Assembly: GCF_024399415.1 (NCBI RefSeq)
Contig: NZ_CP029257.1
Span: forward strand, 1,139,501 to 1,203,500
From: Streptococcus oralis
GTDB taxonomy: Bacteria > Bacillota > Bacilli > Lactobacillales > Streptococcaceae
Reading direction: 5' to 3'
DNA: 64,000 nt
Positions 9,366 to 19,675 of this stretch are shown piece by piece; the stretch's first letter is position 1; each line of letters opens with the position of its first letter. Both the position numbers and the translations under genes were made by a program. The notes beneath the pieces are model-generated. The model was not told the DNA's origin and ran no database searches. It saw nothing but the letters and a program-made list of their open reading frames with translations.

Positions 9366-10226
9366 TTAATACGTTCCTTCTTCACCTTGACTAGTCAAGA
9401 TAACAGGACCGTCTTTGGTAATCACGAACTGATGTTCATATTGGCAAGACAGGCCGCCATCTATAGTCTTATGAGCCCAGCCAGTCTTCATATCTGTATC
9501 AATTTCCCAGTCTCCAGTATTGATCATGGGTTCAATGGTTAGTACCATTCCTTCACGGAGACGGAGTCCACGACCTGCAATACCGTAGTTAGGAACCATT
9601 GGCTCCTCGTGCATAGTTGGACCAACACCATGACCAACCAAATCACGTACGACACCATAACCGCGACTTTCAGCGTATTCTTGAATGGCTGCACCGATAT
9701 CACCGATACGATTGCCAACAACTGCTTGCTCAATTCCTTTATACATAGCTTCCTTGGTCACGTCCATCAGGTTTTTCACTTCTTCAGACGGTGTACCAAC
9801 CGCATAAGCCCAACATGAGTCTGCTAAACCACCAGTATAACTTTGGGTGTATTTTTTCATTTGCTCAACATTGTTGAAGTTGAGTTTAGATACATTAAGG
9901 TCGGATTTGGCAATCGGACCTCCCAGTACCATATCAACCTTGAGCAAATCGCCATCTTTCAAGATGTAATGACGTGGAAAAGCGTGAGCTACTTCGTCGT
10001 TGAGAGAGCAACAAGTGGCATAGGGGTAATCCATGACTGCACCATCTACTCCAATCTGTAGAGGAAGGAAATTTTCCTCTTTACAACGACGACGAACGTA
10101 CTCTTCAACTTCCCACATATCCACGCCTGGCTTAATCAAATCACGTAAGCCGATATGGATACTTGCTAGGAAATCACCAGCCTTGTCCATGGCTTCGATT
10201 TCACGTGCTGATTTTAAAGTTATCAT
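9366..10226 (-). CDS. map: Methionine aminopeptidase type I
   Basis: Removes N-terminal Met from nascent proteins. The enzyme has 286 aa, longer than E. coli MAP (264). The dinuclear metal ligands can be read as D98, D136, H199, E232 and E264. The D98-D136 distance is 38 residues against 11 in E. coli, so about 27 residues are inserted (around 105-133), the insertion known from streptococcal MetAP1. The ATG has AGGAG. It lies 15 nt after spxR and is the last gene of murA-GNAT-spxR-map. Confidence 0.96.
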   Translation of the reverse strand: MITLKSAREIEAMDKAGDFLASIHIGLRDLIKPGVDMWEVEEYVRRRCKEENFLPLQIGVDGAVMDYPYATCCSLNDEVAHAFPRHYILKDGDLLKVDMVLGGPIAKSDLNVSKLNFNNVEQMKKYTQSYTGGLADSCWAYAVGTPSEEVKNLMDVTKEAMYKGIEQAVVGNRIGDIGAAIQEYAESRGYGVVRDLVGHGVGPTMHEEPMVPNYGIAGRGLRLREGMVLTIEPMINTGDWEIDTDMKTGWAHKTIDGGLSCQYEHQFVITKDGPVILTSQGEEGTY

Positions 10227-10241
10227 TTTTTCTCCTAGATT

Positions 10242-11519
10242 CTAATTAATTTTAACCGTAACATTTGCTTTTGAAACAATCTGATGACCATGATAAATAT
10301 CATAATCAATAATAGCTGAGCGTCTCGTGTGGTGAATAATCCGAGCCTGAATCCGCAGAGTATCATCTATCTGTACAGCCTGCAAGAAATAAATCAACAT
10401 CTGTTCAATGATGAGATTACGTCCGCTATTGACAACGAGGTCTTGGGTCATATGGTTGAGGATTTCAGCCAAGACTCCATTAGCAAGGACCCCATTTTTC
10501 TCCAACATGAAAGGCTCAACAGTAATGACGACCTCATCATGATGATAAGAGAGTTTTTGCCCGATTTGCTCGGAGAAAGTCGGCAAAGCTGAAACTTGGG
10601 AACGACTCATCTTTTCCATGACATCTCGTCGTGTTACGACACCGAGTAAGGTTTGGTTACTTCTGACAACGGGAACCATCTCAAAGTCTTCTGCAATCAT
10701 CCGTTGACTGACATTGGCAATATTGGTCGCTAAACCTGTTACGAAGATACTTCGTGTCATCACCTTGTCAATCGTTGTACTGGGAGACTTGTCTCCTGCG
10801 TCACGCATGGTAACAACTCCAACAACCACTTGGTGTTGGTTAATGACTGGGAAACGACTACTTCTGTTCTTACGGACCAAGTCTAGATAATCTTTGACCG
10901 TATCCGTTTCTCTCAAAAAACCATACTCATGACTGGGACGATAGAGCTTTTCGACTGTCAGAATATCGGTTTTGATTTGAACATTTGAGAGGGCTTTGTT
11001 AATCATGGTCGCTACTGTAAAAGTGTCATGTTTACTTCTTAGAACTGGAATCCCTTTTTTATTAGCCAACTCAAGAACATCGTCCTGCACATGAAAACCA
11101 CCTGTTACAAGGACTGCATTTTCATTTTCCAAGGCTAAAAGTTGAATGCGAGTGCGGTCTCCTACGATCAAAAGACCACCATCATGGAGATAGGACAGGA
11201 TATTTTGCTCTGTCATAGCTCCAATGGAGAATTTGCTAAACTCTCTCTCCAACCCTTCCTGACCAGCTAAAACTTCAGATGAGGTGACCTCAGCGATTTC
11301 AGCATAGGTAAGCCGCTCAATAGCCACTTTCTGGGACTTGACTCGTATGGTTCCACTACGTGGCCGAGTTTCAACAATTCCACGATTTTCAGCTTCTTTG
11401 ATAGCTCGGTAGGCTGTTCCGTCACTAACACCTAGGTGATTTGAAATACTACGAACACTAACTCTCTTCCCAATTGGTAACTCTTCCAGATAGGACAAAA
11501 TTTCCTGGTGTTTACTCAT
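10242..11519 (-). CDS. spxR: HTH-DRTGG-CBS-hotdog regulator (SpxR/YtoI-like)
   Basis: A 425-aa regulator. Order of domains: GntR-like winged helix (about 1-60, VSDGTAYRAIKEAE), DRTGG domain (95-200; D121-R-T and T139-G-G), two CBS motifs (200-310) that probably bind an adenine nucleotide, and a C-terminal hotdog fold (325-425). This architecture is that of pneumococcal SpxR, which raises pyruvate oxidase (spxB) expression, and of B. subtilis YtoI. The ATG has AAGGAG and overlaps the end of the GNAT gene by 8 nt. Its place between murA and map fits energy-state sensing, but the direct targets cannot be read here. Confidence 0.88.
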   Translation of the reverse strand: MSKHQEILSYLEELPIGKRVSVRSISNHLGVSDGTAYRAIKEAENRGIVETRPRSGTIRVKSQKVAIERLTYAEIAEVTSSEVLAGQEGLEREFSKFSIGAMTEQNILSYLHDGGLLIVGDRTRIQLLALENENAVLVTGGFHVQDDVLELANKKGIPVLRSKHDTFTVATMINKALSNVQIKTDILTVEKLYRPSHEYGFLRETDTVKDYLDLVRKNRSSRFPVINQHQVVVGVVTMRDAGDKSPSTTIDKVMTRSIFVTGLATNIANVSQRMIAEDFEMVPVVRSNQTLLGVVTRRDVMEKMSRSQVSALPTFSEQIGQKLSYHHDEVVITVEPFMLEKNGVLANGVLAEILNHMTQDLVVNSGRNLIIEQMLIYFLQAVQIDDTLRIQARIIHHTRRSAIIDYDIYHGHQIVSKANVTVKIN

Positions 11520-12063
11520 TGAATTCTCCTTTTATGTATCGAAATTCAAGATAGTCCCTCATTTTTCGTGTATAGCGATCGCTCCCCTTAAACTGTCGTA
11601 CGAGGCTAAAGCCCGATTTTAAGGCTACTTTTTGACTAGCTTGATTCTCCAAATGAGTGATGATGGATAATTGTTTTAAACCAAATTCTTCAAATGAAAG
11701 CTGACATAGCTTGGTAACCACTTCAGTCATAAAACCTTGTGACCAAGAATCTTTTTTTAGGAAGTAACCAATTTCTGCTTCTTTTTTGATTTCATCGATT
11801 TTTTCAAATTTAATGGAGCCAATCATTTCCTGATTTCCTTGGAGACAAATTGCCCAAACACCCAGAGGATTCTTCATAAAATAGTTAGCAAGGGCGTACT
11901 GACTTTCTTCCAAACTTGCTTGACTGGGAAAAATAAACTGTAAATTCTCAGGGTTTGAAGCAATCTCGAAAAACGCTTGACTGTCACTAAAAAAGAAAGG
12001 ACGCAAATACAAGCGCTCCGTTTCAAAAAAAGAAAACATTGCTAATTTGGTCCAAATATTCAT
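11512..12063 (-). CDS. GNAT-family N-acetyltransferase (RimJ/RimL-like)
   Basis: A 183-aa GNAT protein, starting ETERLYLRPF as in RimJ/RimL-type enzymes and with an acetyl-CoA loop in the EIGYFLKKDSWSQGFMTE region. The substrate is unknown. I place the start at the ATG at 12063, preceded by GAGG; a GTG two codons upstream overlaps that site. It lies between murA (15 nt upstream) and spxR (8-nt overlap), so it is cotranscribed. Confidence 0.85.
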   Translation of the reverse strand: MNIWTKLAMFSFFETERLYLRPFFFSDSQAFFEIASNPENLQFIFPSQASLEESQYALANYFMKNPLGVWAICLQGNQEMIGSIKFEKIDEIKKEAEIGYFLKKDSWSQGFMTEVVTKLCQLSFEEFGLKQLSIITHLENQASQKVALKSGFSLVRQFKGSDRYTRKMRDYLEFRYIKGEFNE

Positions 12064-12078
12064 AATCACCTCAACGGC

Positions 12079-13338
12079 TTAGTCTTCAACGAGTGTAATA
12101 TCCGCTCCAAGACTACGCAATTTTTCAATAATATCTGAGTAGCCACGAAGGATAAACTCAATATTCGTAATTTCAGTCTGGCCTTGAGCCATCAAGCCGG
12201 CGATGACAAGTGCAGCACCAGCTCGCAAGTCTGTAGCTTTTACACTTGCCCCGTGTAAGTTACGACCACCGTTGTAAATAATGTGATCGTTTGTAGTCGT
12301 AATATCCGCATCCATTTTTGCTAACTCAAAGACATGATTAACACGTTTCTCATAAATCGTATCAATAATAGTTCCACGACCTTGGGCAGTTAGTAAAAGT
12401 GGCGTGATAGGCTGTTGCAAATCGGTTGCGAACCCTGGATAGGGAGCTGTTTTGATATTGATGGCCTTCAAATCAGACTGTTCTTCAACGAAGATACTGT
12501 CTTCTGAGACCGTCATACGAACGCCCATTTCCTCTAGTTTGGCGATAAAGCCTTCTAAATGTTCATAGAGAACGTTGTTAATGCGAATTCCTTTTCCTAC
12601 CGCCGCAGCAAGTGAAATATAGGTTCCAGCTTCGATACGGTCTGGAATAACCTGATGACGCGTTCCATGAAGTTTCTCGACACCATCAATAATGATAATA
12701 TCAGTTCCTGCACCACGAATATGGGCCCCCATGTTGTTCAAAAGGGTAGCAACATCGATAATTTCCGGTTCACGAGCCGCATTTTCAATGACAGTACGCC
12801 CCTTAGCTTTAACCGCAGCAATCATCGTGTTAATCGTTGCTCCAACGCTGACGGTATCCATGTAAATACTTGCGCCATGAAGCCCCTTACCTTGGGCAGA
12901 TAAATTCATATTATCTCCCTCATAGCTGACCTTAGCACCCATGGCTTCAAAGGCTTTTAAGTGAAGGTCAATCGGACGAGGTCCCAGATCACATCCACCA
13001 GGAAGTCCAACTGTAGCTTCACCAAAGCGACCTAAAAGACTTCCGTAGAAATAATAAGAAGCACGCAAGCTATTAATCTTGCCATAAGGCATAGGAATGT
13101 TTTGAACACCTCTTGGATCAATCTCCAAGACATCATCATAACGCTTAACAGTCGCCCCCATAATCTCCATAATTTCGACAAGACTAGCAACGTCTGAAAT
13201 ATCTGGAACACAATCTAAAGTGACAATATCATCTGATAAGATAATAGCTGGAATAAGCGCTACAACACTATTTTTAGCACCACTAATGGTGATCTCACCT
13301 TGCAATGGACGTCCACCATTGATGACAATTTTTCTCAT
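12079..13338 (-). CDS. murA: UDP-N-acetylglucosamine 1-carboxyvinyltransferase
   Basis: Transfers enolpyruvate from PEP to UDP-GlcNAc, the first committed step of peptidoglycan synthesis and the fosfomycin target. It has 419 aa with the EPSP-synthase-like inside-out fold. The catalytic Cys is in [13 protein letters not shown] (C116), so the fosfomycin-sensitive residue is present, and K22 lies in SGAKNSV. Streptococci carry two such paralogues (MurA and MurZ); from the map/spxR neighbourhood I take this as the 419-aa MurA copy. It heads murA-GNAT-spxR-map and has its own extended -10. Confidence 0.95.
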   Translation of the reverse strand: MRKIVINGGRPLQGEITISGAKNSVVALIPAIILSDDIVTLDCVPDISDVASLVEIMEIMGATVKRYDDVLEIDPRGVQNIPMPYGKINSLRASYYFYGSLLGRFGEATVGLPGGCDLGPRPIDLHLKAFEAMGAKVSYEGDNMNLSAQGKGLHGASIYMDTVSVGATINTMIAAVKAKGRTVIENAAREPEIIDVATLLNNMGAHIRGAGTDIIIIDGVEKLHGTRHQVIPDRIEAGTYISLAAAVGKGIRINNVLYEHLEGFIAKLEEMGVRMTVSEDSIFVEEQSDLKAINIKTAPYPGFATDLQQPITPLLLTAQGRGTIIDTIYEKRVNHVFELAKMDADITTTNDHIIYNGGRNLHGASVKATDLRAGAALVIAGLMAQGQTEITNIEFILRGYSDIIEKLRSLGADITLVED

Positions 13339-13380
13339 GTTTTACTCTTTCAAAATTTACTAAAAAGGTCTTTTCGTTCT

Positions 13381-13389
13381 ATTATACCA
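13381..13389 (-). promoter_or_regulatory. Extended -10 of the murA operon
   Basis: TGG-TATAAT on the minus strand, about 40 nt before the murA ATG. Confidence 0.6.
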
Positions 13390-13442
13390 TAATTTTCAGT
13401 TTTTTCCCATTCCTATTTACTAAATACCATCTCATTTTGATA

Positions 13443-13491
13443 AAAAAAGACCTATCACTCAAGCTTTTCAGCCTGAAATGATAGGTTTTTG
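13443..13491 (-). terminator. pyk terminator
   Basis: ACCTATCA ... TGATAGGT stem with an inner TTCAGGCTGAA hairpin, then a T7 tract on the minus strand, just past the pyk stop. Confidence 0.8.
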
Positions 13492-13498
13492 TGTTAGA

Positions 13499-15004
13499 TT
13501 AGCGTACAGTGCGGATGCGCATTGTGTTTGTACGAACAGCTTCGCCAAGTGGTACACCTGCAACGATAACAATATCATCACCAGATTCTACCAAACCTTG
13601 CTCAACTGCAATTCTTTCAGCGAGATCAAACATATCATCAGTGTTTGATGGGCGATCAGTGGTTACTGGAATAACTCCCCAGTTAAGCATCAAACCACGC
13701 TCAGTCAATTCATCGAAAGTGATTGCCAAGATATCAGCATCTGGACGGTATTTAGAAATCAAACGAGCAGTGTGACCTGTCTTAGTAAGAGTAACCACCA
13801 ACTTGATATTCATAGAATTTGTCGCATCCTTAACAGCTGAAGCCATAACCTCAGTCTTAGAATTACGTGACAAGTTAACAGATGACAAGCGACCGTATTC
13901 TTTTAAAAGAGTTTGAGCATTCTTGTCAATTGTTGCCATTGTACGAACAGACTCAAGTGGATATTTACCATTTGCAGACTCACCTGAAAGCATTGTAGCG
14001 TCGGTTCCGTCGATAACAGCGTTAAACACATCTGATACTTCTGAACGCGTTGCACGTGGTTTTTCAGTCATAGTTTCAAGCATGTTTGTTGCTGTGATAG
14101 CGACTTTACCAGCTGCATTTACTTTTGTAATAATCATTTTTTGGTAAACTGGAACCATTTCGAATGGTACTTCAATACCCATGTCACCACGGGCGATCAT
14201 GATACCGTCAGCAGCTTCAATGATTTCATCCAAGTTGTCAATACCTTGTTGGTTTTCGATTTTCGCAAACAATTGAACGTGACCATTACCAGTTTCTTCA
14301 CAGATTGCACGAACTTCGTTAACGTCTTTCGCAGTACGTACAAATGAAATCGCGATGAAGTTGATACCTTGTTCCAAACCGAAACGGATATCATCGTTAT
14401 CACGTTCAGCAAGAGCTGGGAAAGGAATTTTAGTGTTAGGGATGTTTACACCTTTTTGTTTAGCGATAATTCCGTCGTTTTCAACTTCAACTTCAAACTC
14501 ACGAGTTGCATCGTCTTTTGCAACAACGCGAAGACCCAATTTACCATCGTCAACCAATACTTGACGACCAACTTCAACATCATCGTAGATATCAAGAGCA
14601 CCAGCAACGTTCAAAGCAATCACTTCACGAGTTGATTTGATTCCTTGTTTAGTTGCAACACGGATTTTTTCACCAGTTTTGTAAGAGTACTCTTTTGCGT
14701 CACCTTCAAACAATTCTGTACGGATTTCAGGTCCTTTAGTATCAAGAAGGAAACCAACTTTTTTACCTGCAAGTTTTTCGGCAAGTTTAACAGTTGCCAT
14801 ACGCTCACCTTGTTCTTGGTGGTCACCGTGTGAGAAGTTGAAACGGAAAGTGTTTGCTCCTGCTTCAATCAGTTTAGCAATGTTTTTAGCTGAAGCTTCA
14901 ACATCAAGTTTTTCACCCCAGTATCCGTCTTCACCGAATTTTTTACCACCACGGATTTCAACCGCAGGACCTAAAGTTGCAACGATTTTTACACGTTTGT
15001 TCAT
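13499..15004 (-). CDS. pyk: Pyruvate kinase
   Basis: Last ATP-forming step of glycolysis: PEP + ADP to pyruvate + ATP. It has 501 aa. The A domain contains the conserved NFSHG, the B domain spans about 85-180, and the active-site motif MIARGDMGIEVPFE follows. The C-terminal allosteric domain ends near the stop. In streptococci this enzyme is activated by sugar phosphates. Codon use is biased as in a highly expressed gene. It follows pfkA by 66 nt and is probably cotranscribed, so the committing and final glycolytic enzymes are made together. Confidence 0.97.
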   Translation of the reverse strand: MNKRVKIVATLGPAVEIRGGKKFGEDGYWGEKLDVEASAKNIAKLIEAGANTFRFNFSHGDHQEQGERMATVKLAEKLAGKKVGFLLDTKGPEIRTELFEGDAKEYSYKTGEKIRVATKQGIKSTREVIALNVAGALDIYDDVEVGRQVLVDDGKLGLRVVAKDDATREFEVEVENDGIIAKQKGVNIPNTKIPFPALAERDNDDIRFGLEQGINFIAISFVRTAKDVNEVRAICEETGNGHVQLFAKIENQQGIDNLDEIIEAADGIMIARGDMGIEVPFEMVPVYQKMIITKVNAAGKVAITATNMLETMTEKPRATRSEVSDVFNAVIDGTDATMLSGESANGKYPLESVRTMATIDKNAQTLLKEYGRLSSVNLSRNSKTEVMASAVKDATNSMNIKLVVTLTKTGHTARLISKYRPDADILAITFDELTERGLMLNWGVIPVTTDRPSNTDDMFDLAERIAVEQGLVESGDDIVIVAGVPLGEAVRTNTMRIRTVR

Positions 15005-15070
15005 GATTTTTGTGACTCCTTTATATAATTCGACCTTTTATGGTCATGTTACCAAATTAATGAAAGTTGA

Positions 15071-16144
<1,074 letters not shown>

Positions 16145-16159
16145 CTATTTTCCGTATTT

Positions 16160-19100
16160 TTAGCGATAAATCGTTTTCATAGCAATTCCCTCTAATTTTT
16201 CCTCTAGAGCAGAATCTTTTCTTACAAAATGTTGTGTAGAAACAACCGTTTTTCCTTCCTCTTCATACCTGATAATGACAGGGATTGGGCCTTTGTATTG
16301 TTCTAGGATATTTGAAATCTCTTTATCATTTTCATGATTTTTAACTTGAATCCAGAATCGTTCCGCCACTGCTTCTTTCAAATCTTGTGCAATCATTTGC
16401 AGACGACCATCTCGAGATTGAACTTTGCCATTGATGTAGTAAAATTTCCCTTCGGATAAATTGGAAGCAAATTTTCTATATTGGTCTGAAAATACAGTTA
16501 CATCCATCCGAGACTTACTATCATGAACCTGTAGAAAAGCCATACTCTCGCCTTTCTTGGTTCGAATCACTTTAATCTTTTGCACTTCAACTAGGAGAGT
16601 GGCTTGAGCTCCCTCGGTTAGATTAGTGATTGGAGTGGTCGGATATAGGGCTTGTTTGGCAAGAGTTTGGAGAGGATGGGGACTGATACCTACCCCAATC
16701 AGTTCCTGCTCTTTGTAAAATTTCTCTGCCTCAGTAAAATCATCAGCTTCAGTCCAACTATAATTTGTATCCGCAAAGAGTCCACCTAACTCCTCAACAA
16801 AGACAAATAAGTTTGGTAGGTTCACTAAGATTTTCTGGCGATTCTTGTCAAATTCATCAAAAAGTCCTAGTTCAACCAAAGGCGTCAAAAGCGACAATTT
16901 CTTGTAATTCTTGGGAAGACGTGTGACAAAATCTTCAATGCTTGAGAAAGGACGATTTTCAATAATCCAGTAAGACAAATCTCTTGGCATTCCCTTAATG
17001 GCTTTTAGACCAAGATAGATTTTCTTCTTAGCAATTTTATCATGATAGGGAATGCTGTTGATTGCTAAGGGAGCTACTTCAAAGCCCATCTGCAATGCAT
17101 CTACAATGTAATCACTGCTAGAATAGTTCAACATAACTTGAAAGAAAATAGCAGGATAGTGTGTCTTGAAATAAGCTAGTTGGAATGCCAGTGCTGAGTA
17201 GGCATAAGCGTGGGATCGGTTAAATCCATAGCCTGCAAACTTTTCCATCACTGCAAAAACTTGGTTGGCCTTTTCTTCTGTATGCCCCAATTTCATAGCT
17301 CCTGTGATAAAATCTTCCTTCATCAGATGCATCTCTTTGGCATTTTTCTTACCCATGGCACGTCTGAGAATGTCGGCTTTACCAAGACTGAATCCTCCAA
17401 AGCGTTGAGCTACCTGCATAACCTGCTCTTGATAGAGCATAATACCGTAGGTTGATGAAAGGATGTCTTCTAAGGCAGGGTCTAACACCGTCACCTTTTC
17501 TTTACCATGCTTACGAGCGACAAAATTATCAATATAATCACTTGCCCCCGGTCTATTGAGGGATGTCGTTGCTACTACCTCTTCAAAGACTTGCGGCTGA
17601 ACTCGTTTCAAGAGCCGAATGGCGCCAGGTTGTTCAAATTGGAAAATCCCCTTGGTATTTCCAGCAGCAAAGAGGGCCAGAGTTTCTTTGTCTTCCAAAT
17701 CAATATCTTCGATTTTTAGATGAACTCCCGCTGACTCCGCAAGCAATTCCTGCATTTTTTGGACAAAAGTCAGGTTACGTAAACCGAGGAAATCCATTTT
17801 TAGAAGTCCATTGGCTTCAACACCATGAGCATCATACTGAGTGATGAGCATATCCTCACCATATTTGAGCGGGATATAGTCTGTCAGATCTTGGTCACTC
17901 ATAACGACCCCAGCGGCATGGATAGAGGTCTGACGAGGATACCCTTCAATCTTTCGAGCAATCTCAAAAGCTTTTTGATATTCAATCTTACTATTGATGA
18001 TCTGCCTAAACTGTAAATTCTTTTCATAGGCTGTCGTTAGCGTATCTCGAAAACTGATTTTTTTCGTAATATTGGTTAATTCATACTCTGGAACACCATA
18101 ACGTTTAAAAACATCACGAATTGCCTGTTTTGCTCCAAAGGTCGAATAAGTGACAATCTGTGCCACGTGTTGACTGCCATAGCGATCACGAACATAGCGA
18201 ATGAACTCCGGCCTATAAAGGTCAGGGATGTCGATATCAATATCAGGCATGGTGTAGCGCTCACGATTTAAAAAGCGCTCGAAAATCAAGTTCTTCTCGA
18301 CCGGGTCAATTCCTGTAATATCCAGTGAGTAAGCCACCAGACTACCAACAGCAGAACCACGCCCCATTCCCATATAGTAGCCTTGGGAGCGTCCAAAACG
18401 GAGCAAATCCCAAACTACAAGGAAATAATCGTCAAAGCCCATATCATGAATCACAGCCAATTCCTCATTCAGTCGCTCATGGTAAATAGCTGAGGTCAAC
18501 CCCTTGTCACTCAAGCCTTGCTCAGCCCTCTCTCGAAGTTCTTCTACTGCTGGTCTTTCAGGATTAAAGCGAGGAAGTTTTAAACTTGGGTCGATTTGAT
18601 AGCTTACATTCTCTATCAAACCTTGGAGATTGGCAAGCGCCTGAGGGAAGTGATTCATAAAACGTGCTTCCAAGTCTGAGGCAGGTAGAAAGATTCCCTG
18701 TTGTGAATGCACATCCACTTCTCTCAGACTGACATTGTCCTTGACTGCTGACAAGATTTGTAAAACTTGAATATCTTCTTTTTCAAAAGAGTTGACCTGA
18801 TAGAGTGGAAGAATGGGTCTAGTAAAGACTTCTTGAGAAGTATCTGGACTGACACCGATAAAATAATCATGCCCCAAATCCAGCTGTTCGACCCCATTGA
18901 AATAGGGAACAATAATGGCCACATCTTCGAGGTGGGAGGTGAAGTCAGACCATTTTTTCCGTCCAGTCATTTTTAAAGTGGATAACTTCATCAACTCTTG
19001 ATAACCTTTAGTGGATAGGGCTAGAAAACGTAGAGAGAGATTCTCCTCATCTTTGAGCAAGGTCATTTCTAAACCAATTAAAGGTTGAATGCCATGCTTA

Positions 19101-19261
19101 CGAGTTGCTTCTAGAAAATGATAGGCTCCATAGAGATTATCCACATCCATGATAGCAAGGTGAGAATAGCCGTATTCTTTAGCCATTTGTACATATTTTT
19201 CAATCGAAACCACACTTTCCATAAAACTATAAACAGTCTTGGTGTCGAGCTGTGCAATCAT
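16160..19261 (-). CDS. dnaE: DNA polymerase III subunit alpha (DnaE)
   Basis: C-family replicative polymerase; in Firmicutes it extends primers, mostly on the lagging strand, beside PolC. It has 1033 aa, the short Gram-positive form. The N-terminal PHP domain is degenerate: residues 6-13 read DTKTVYSF where active PHP enzymes have HVHTEYS. The polymerase triad lies in PDIDIDIPD, with the fingers motif GRGSAVGSLVAY. A tandem HhH region and a C-terminal OB fold (ATLLVEVQKIKVI) follow. The ATG is preceded by GGAGGAGAA. It has its own promoter and is divergent from pepX. Confidence 0.97.
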   Translation of the reverse strand: MIAQLDTKTVYSFMESVVSIEKYVQMAKEYGYSHLAIMDVDNLYGAYHFLEATRKHGIQPLIGLEMTLLKDEENLSLRFLALSTKGYQELMKLSTLKMTGRKKWSDFTSHLEDVAIIVPYFNGVEQLDLGHDYFIGVSPDTSQEVFTRPILPLYQVNSFEKEDIQVLQILSAVKDNVSLREVDVHSQQGIFLPASDLEARFMNHFPQALANLQGLIENVSYQIDPSLKLPRFNPERPAVEELRERAEQGLSDKGLTSAIYHERLNEELAVIHDMGFDDYFLVVWDLLRFGRSQGYYMGMGRGSAVGSLVAYSLDITGIDPVEKNLIFERFLNRERYTMPDIDIDIPDLYRPEFIRYVRDRYGSQHVAQIVTYSTFGAKQAIRDVFKRYGVPEYELTNITKKISFRDTLTTAYEKNLQFRQIINSKIEYQKAFEIARKIEGYPRQTSIHAAGVVMSDQDLTDYIPLKYGEDMLITQYDAHGVEANGLLKMDFLGLRNLTFVQKMQELLAESAGVHLKIEDIDLEDKETLALFAAGNTKGIFQFEQPGAIRLLKRVQPQVFEEVVATTSLNRPGASDYIDNFVARKHGKEKVTVLDPALEDILSSTYGIMLYQEQVMQVAQRFGGFSLGKADILRRAMGKKNAKEMHLMKEDFITGAMKLGHTEEKANQVFAVMEKFAGYGFNRSHAYAYSALAFQLAYFKTHYPAIFFQVMLNYSSSDYIVDALQMGFEVAPLAINSIPYHDKIAKKKIYLGLKAIKGMPRDLSYWIIENRPFSSIEDFVTRLPKNYKKLSLLTPLVELGLFDEFDKNRQKILVNLPNLFVFVEELGGLFADTNYSWTEADDFTEAEKFYKEQELIGVGISPHPLQTLAKQALYPTTPITNLTEGAQATLLVEVQKIKVIRTKKGESMAFLQVHDSKSRMDVTVFSDQYRKFASNLSEGKFYYINGKVQSRDGRLQMIAQDLKEAVAERFWIQVKNHENDKEISNILEQYKGPIPVIIRYEEEGKTVVSTQHFVRKDSALEEKLEGIAMKTIYR

Positions 19262-19292
19262 TTCTTCTCCTCCTTGCTTTCGTTTTACTACT

Positions 19293-19301
19293 ATTATACC
19301 A
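19293..19301 (-). promoter_or_regulatory. Extended -10 of dnaE
   Basis: TGG-TATAAT on the minus strand, about 32 nt before the dnaE ATG; only a weak -35. Confidence 0.6.
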
Positions 19302-19636
19302 TTTTAAGCTGGATATTGAAGCAACTCTGCACTTTCTTTTCAATATCCTCAGTTACAAACTTCTTCTCTCATTACTGTTAAATTCTTCATTTTTCAAAGG
19401 AAGAAAATAAAAAATTAATATTATATAATAGTTTTAAATGTAAATTTAGATATATTTATACCAAACGAAGAATAATAAAGATAGGAGTTATATGCAGTTT
19501 TACATATAAAAATCTCTAGAAAAAGGCTTACTCCTATGGTATTTATTCAGCATTTTATAATAACTTACCAAATAGATATGCTGGTTTAAGAAATTTATTT
19601 CATTTAAGTTTATTTATTCCATTTTTCCCTCTTTTT
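19302..19636. other. AT-rich divergent intergenic region dnaE-pepX
   Basis: About 340 nt with no credible gene. It contains a nested inverted repeat at 19481-19537 (ATAGGAGT ... ACTCCTAT enclosing TTATATG ... CATATAA). A tiny ATG-CAG-TTT-TAC-ATA-TAA frame inside it is preceded by GGAG. Otherwise it is AT-rich spacer; I see nothing further. Confidence 0.5.
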
Positions 19637-19645
19637 TGATATAAT
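19637..19645 (+). promoter_or_regulatory. Extended -10 of pepX
   Basis: TGA-TATAAT, about 30 nt before the pepX ATG; the leader holds AAAGGAGAG. Confidence 0.65.
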
Positions 19646-19675
19646 AAATCCAGTCTGTTTTCAAAGGAGAGAAAC

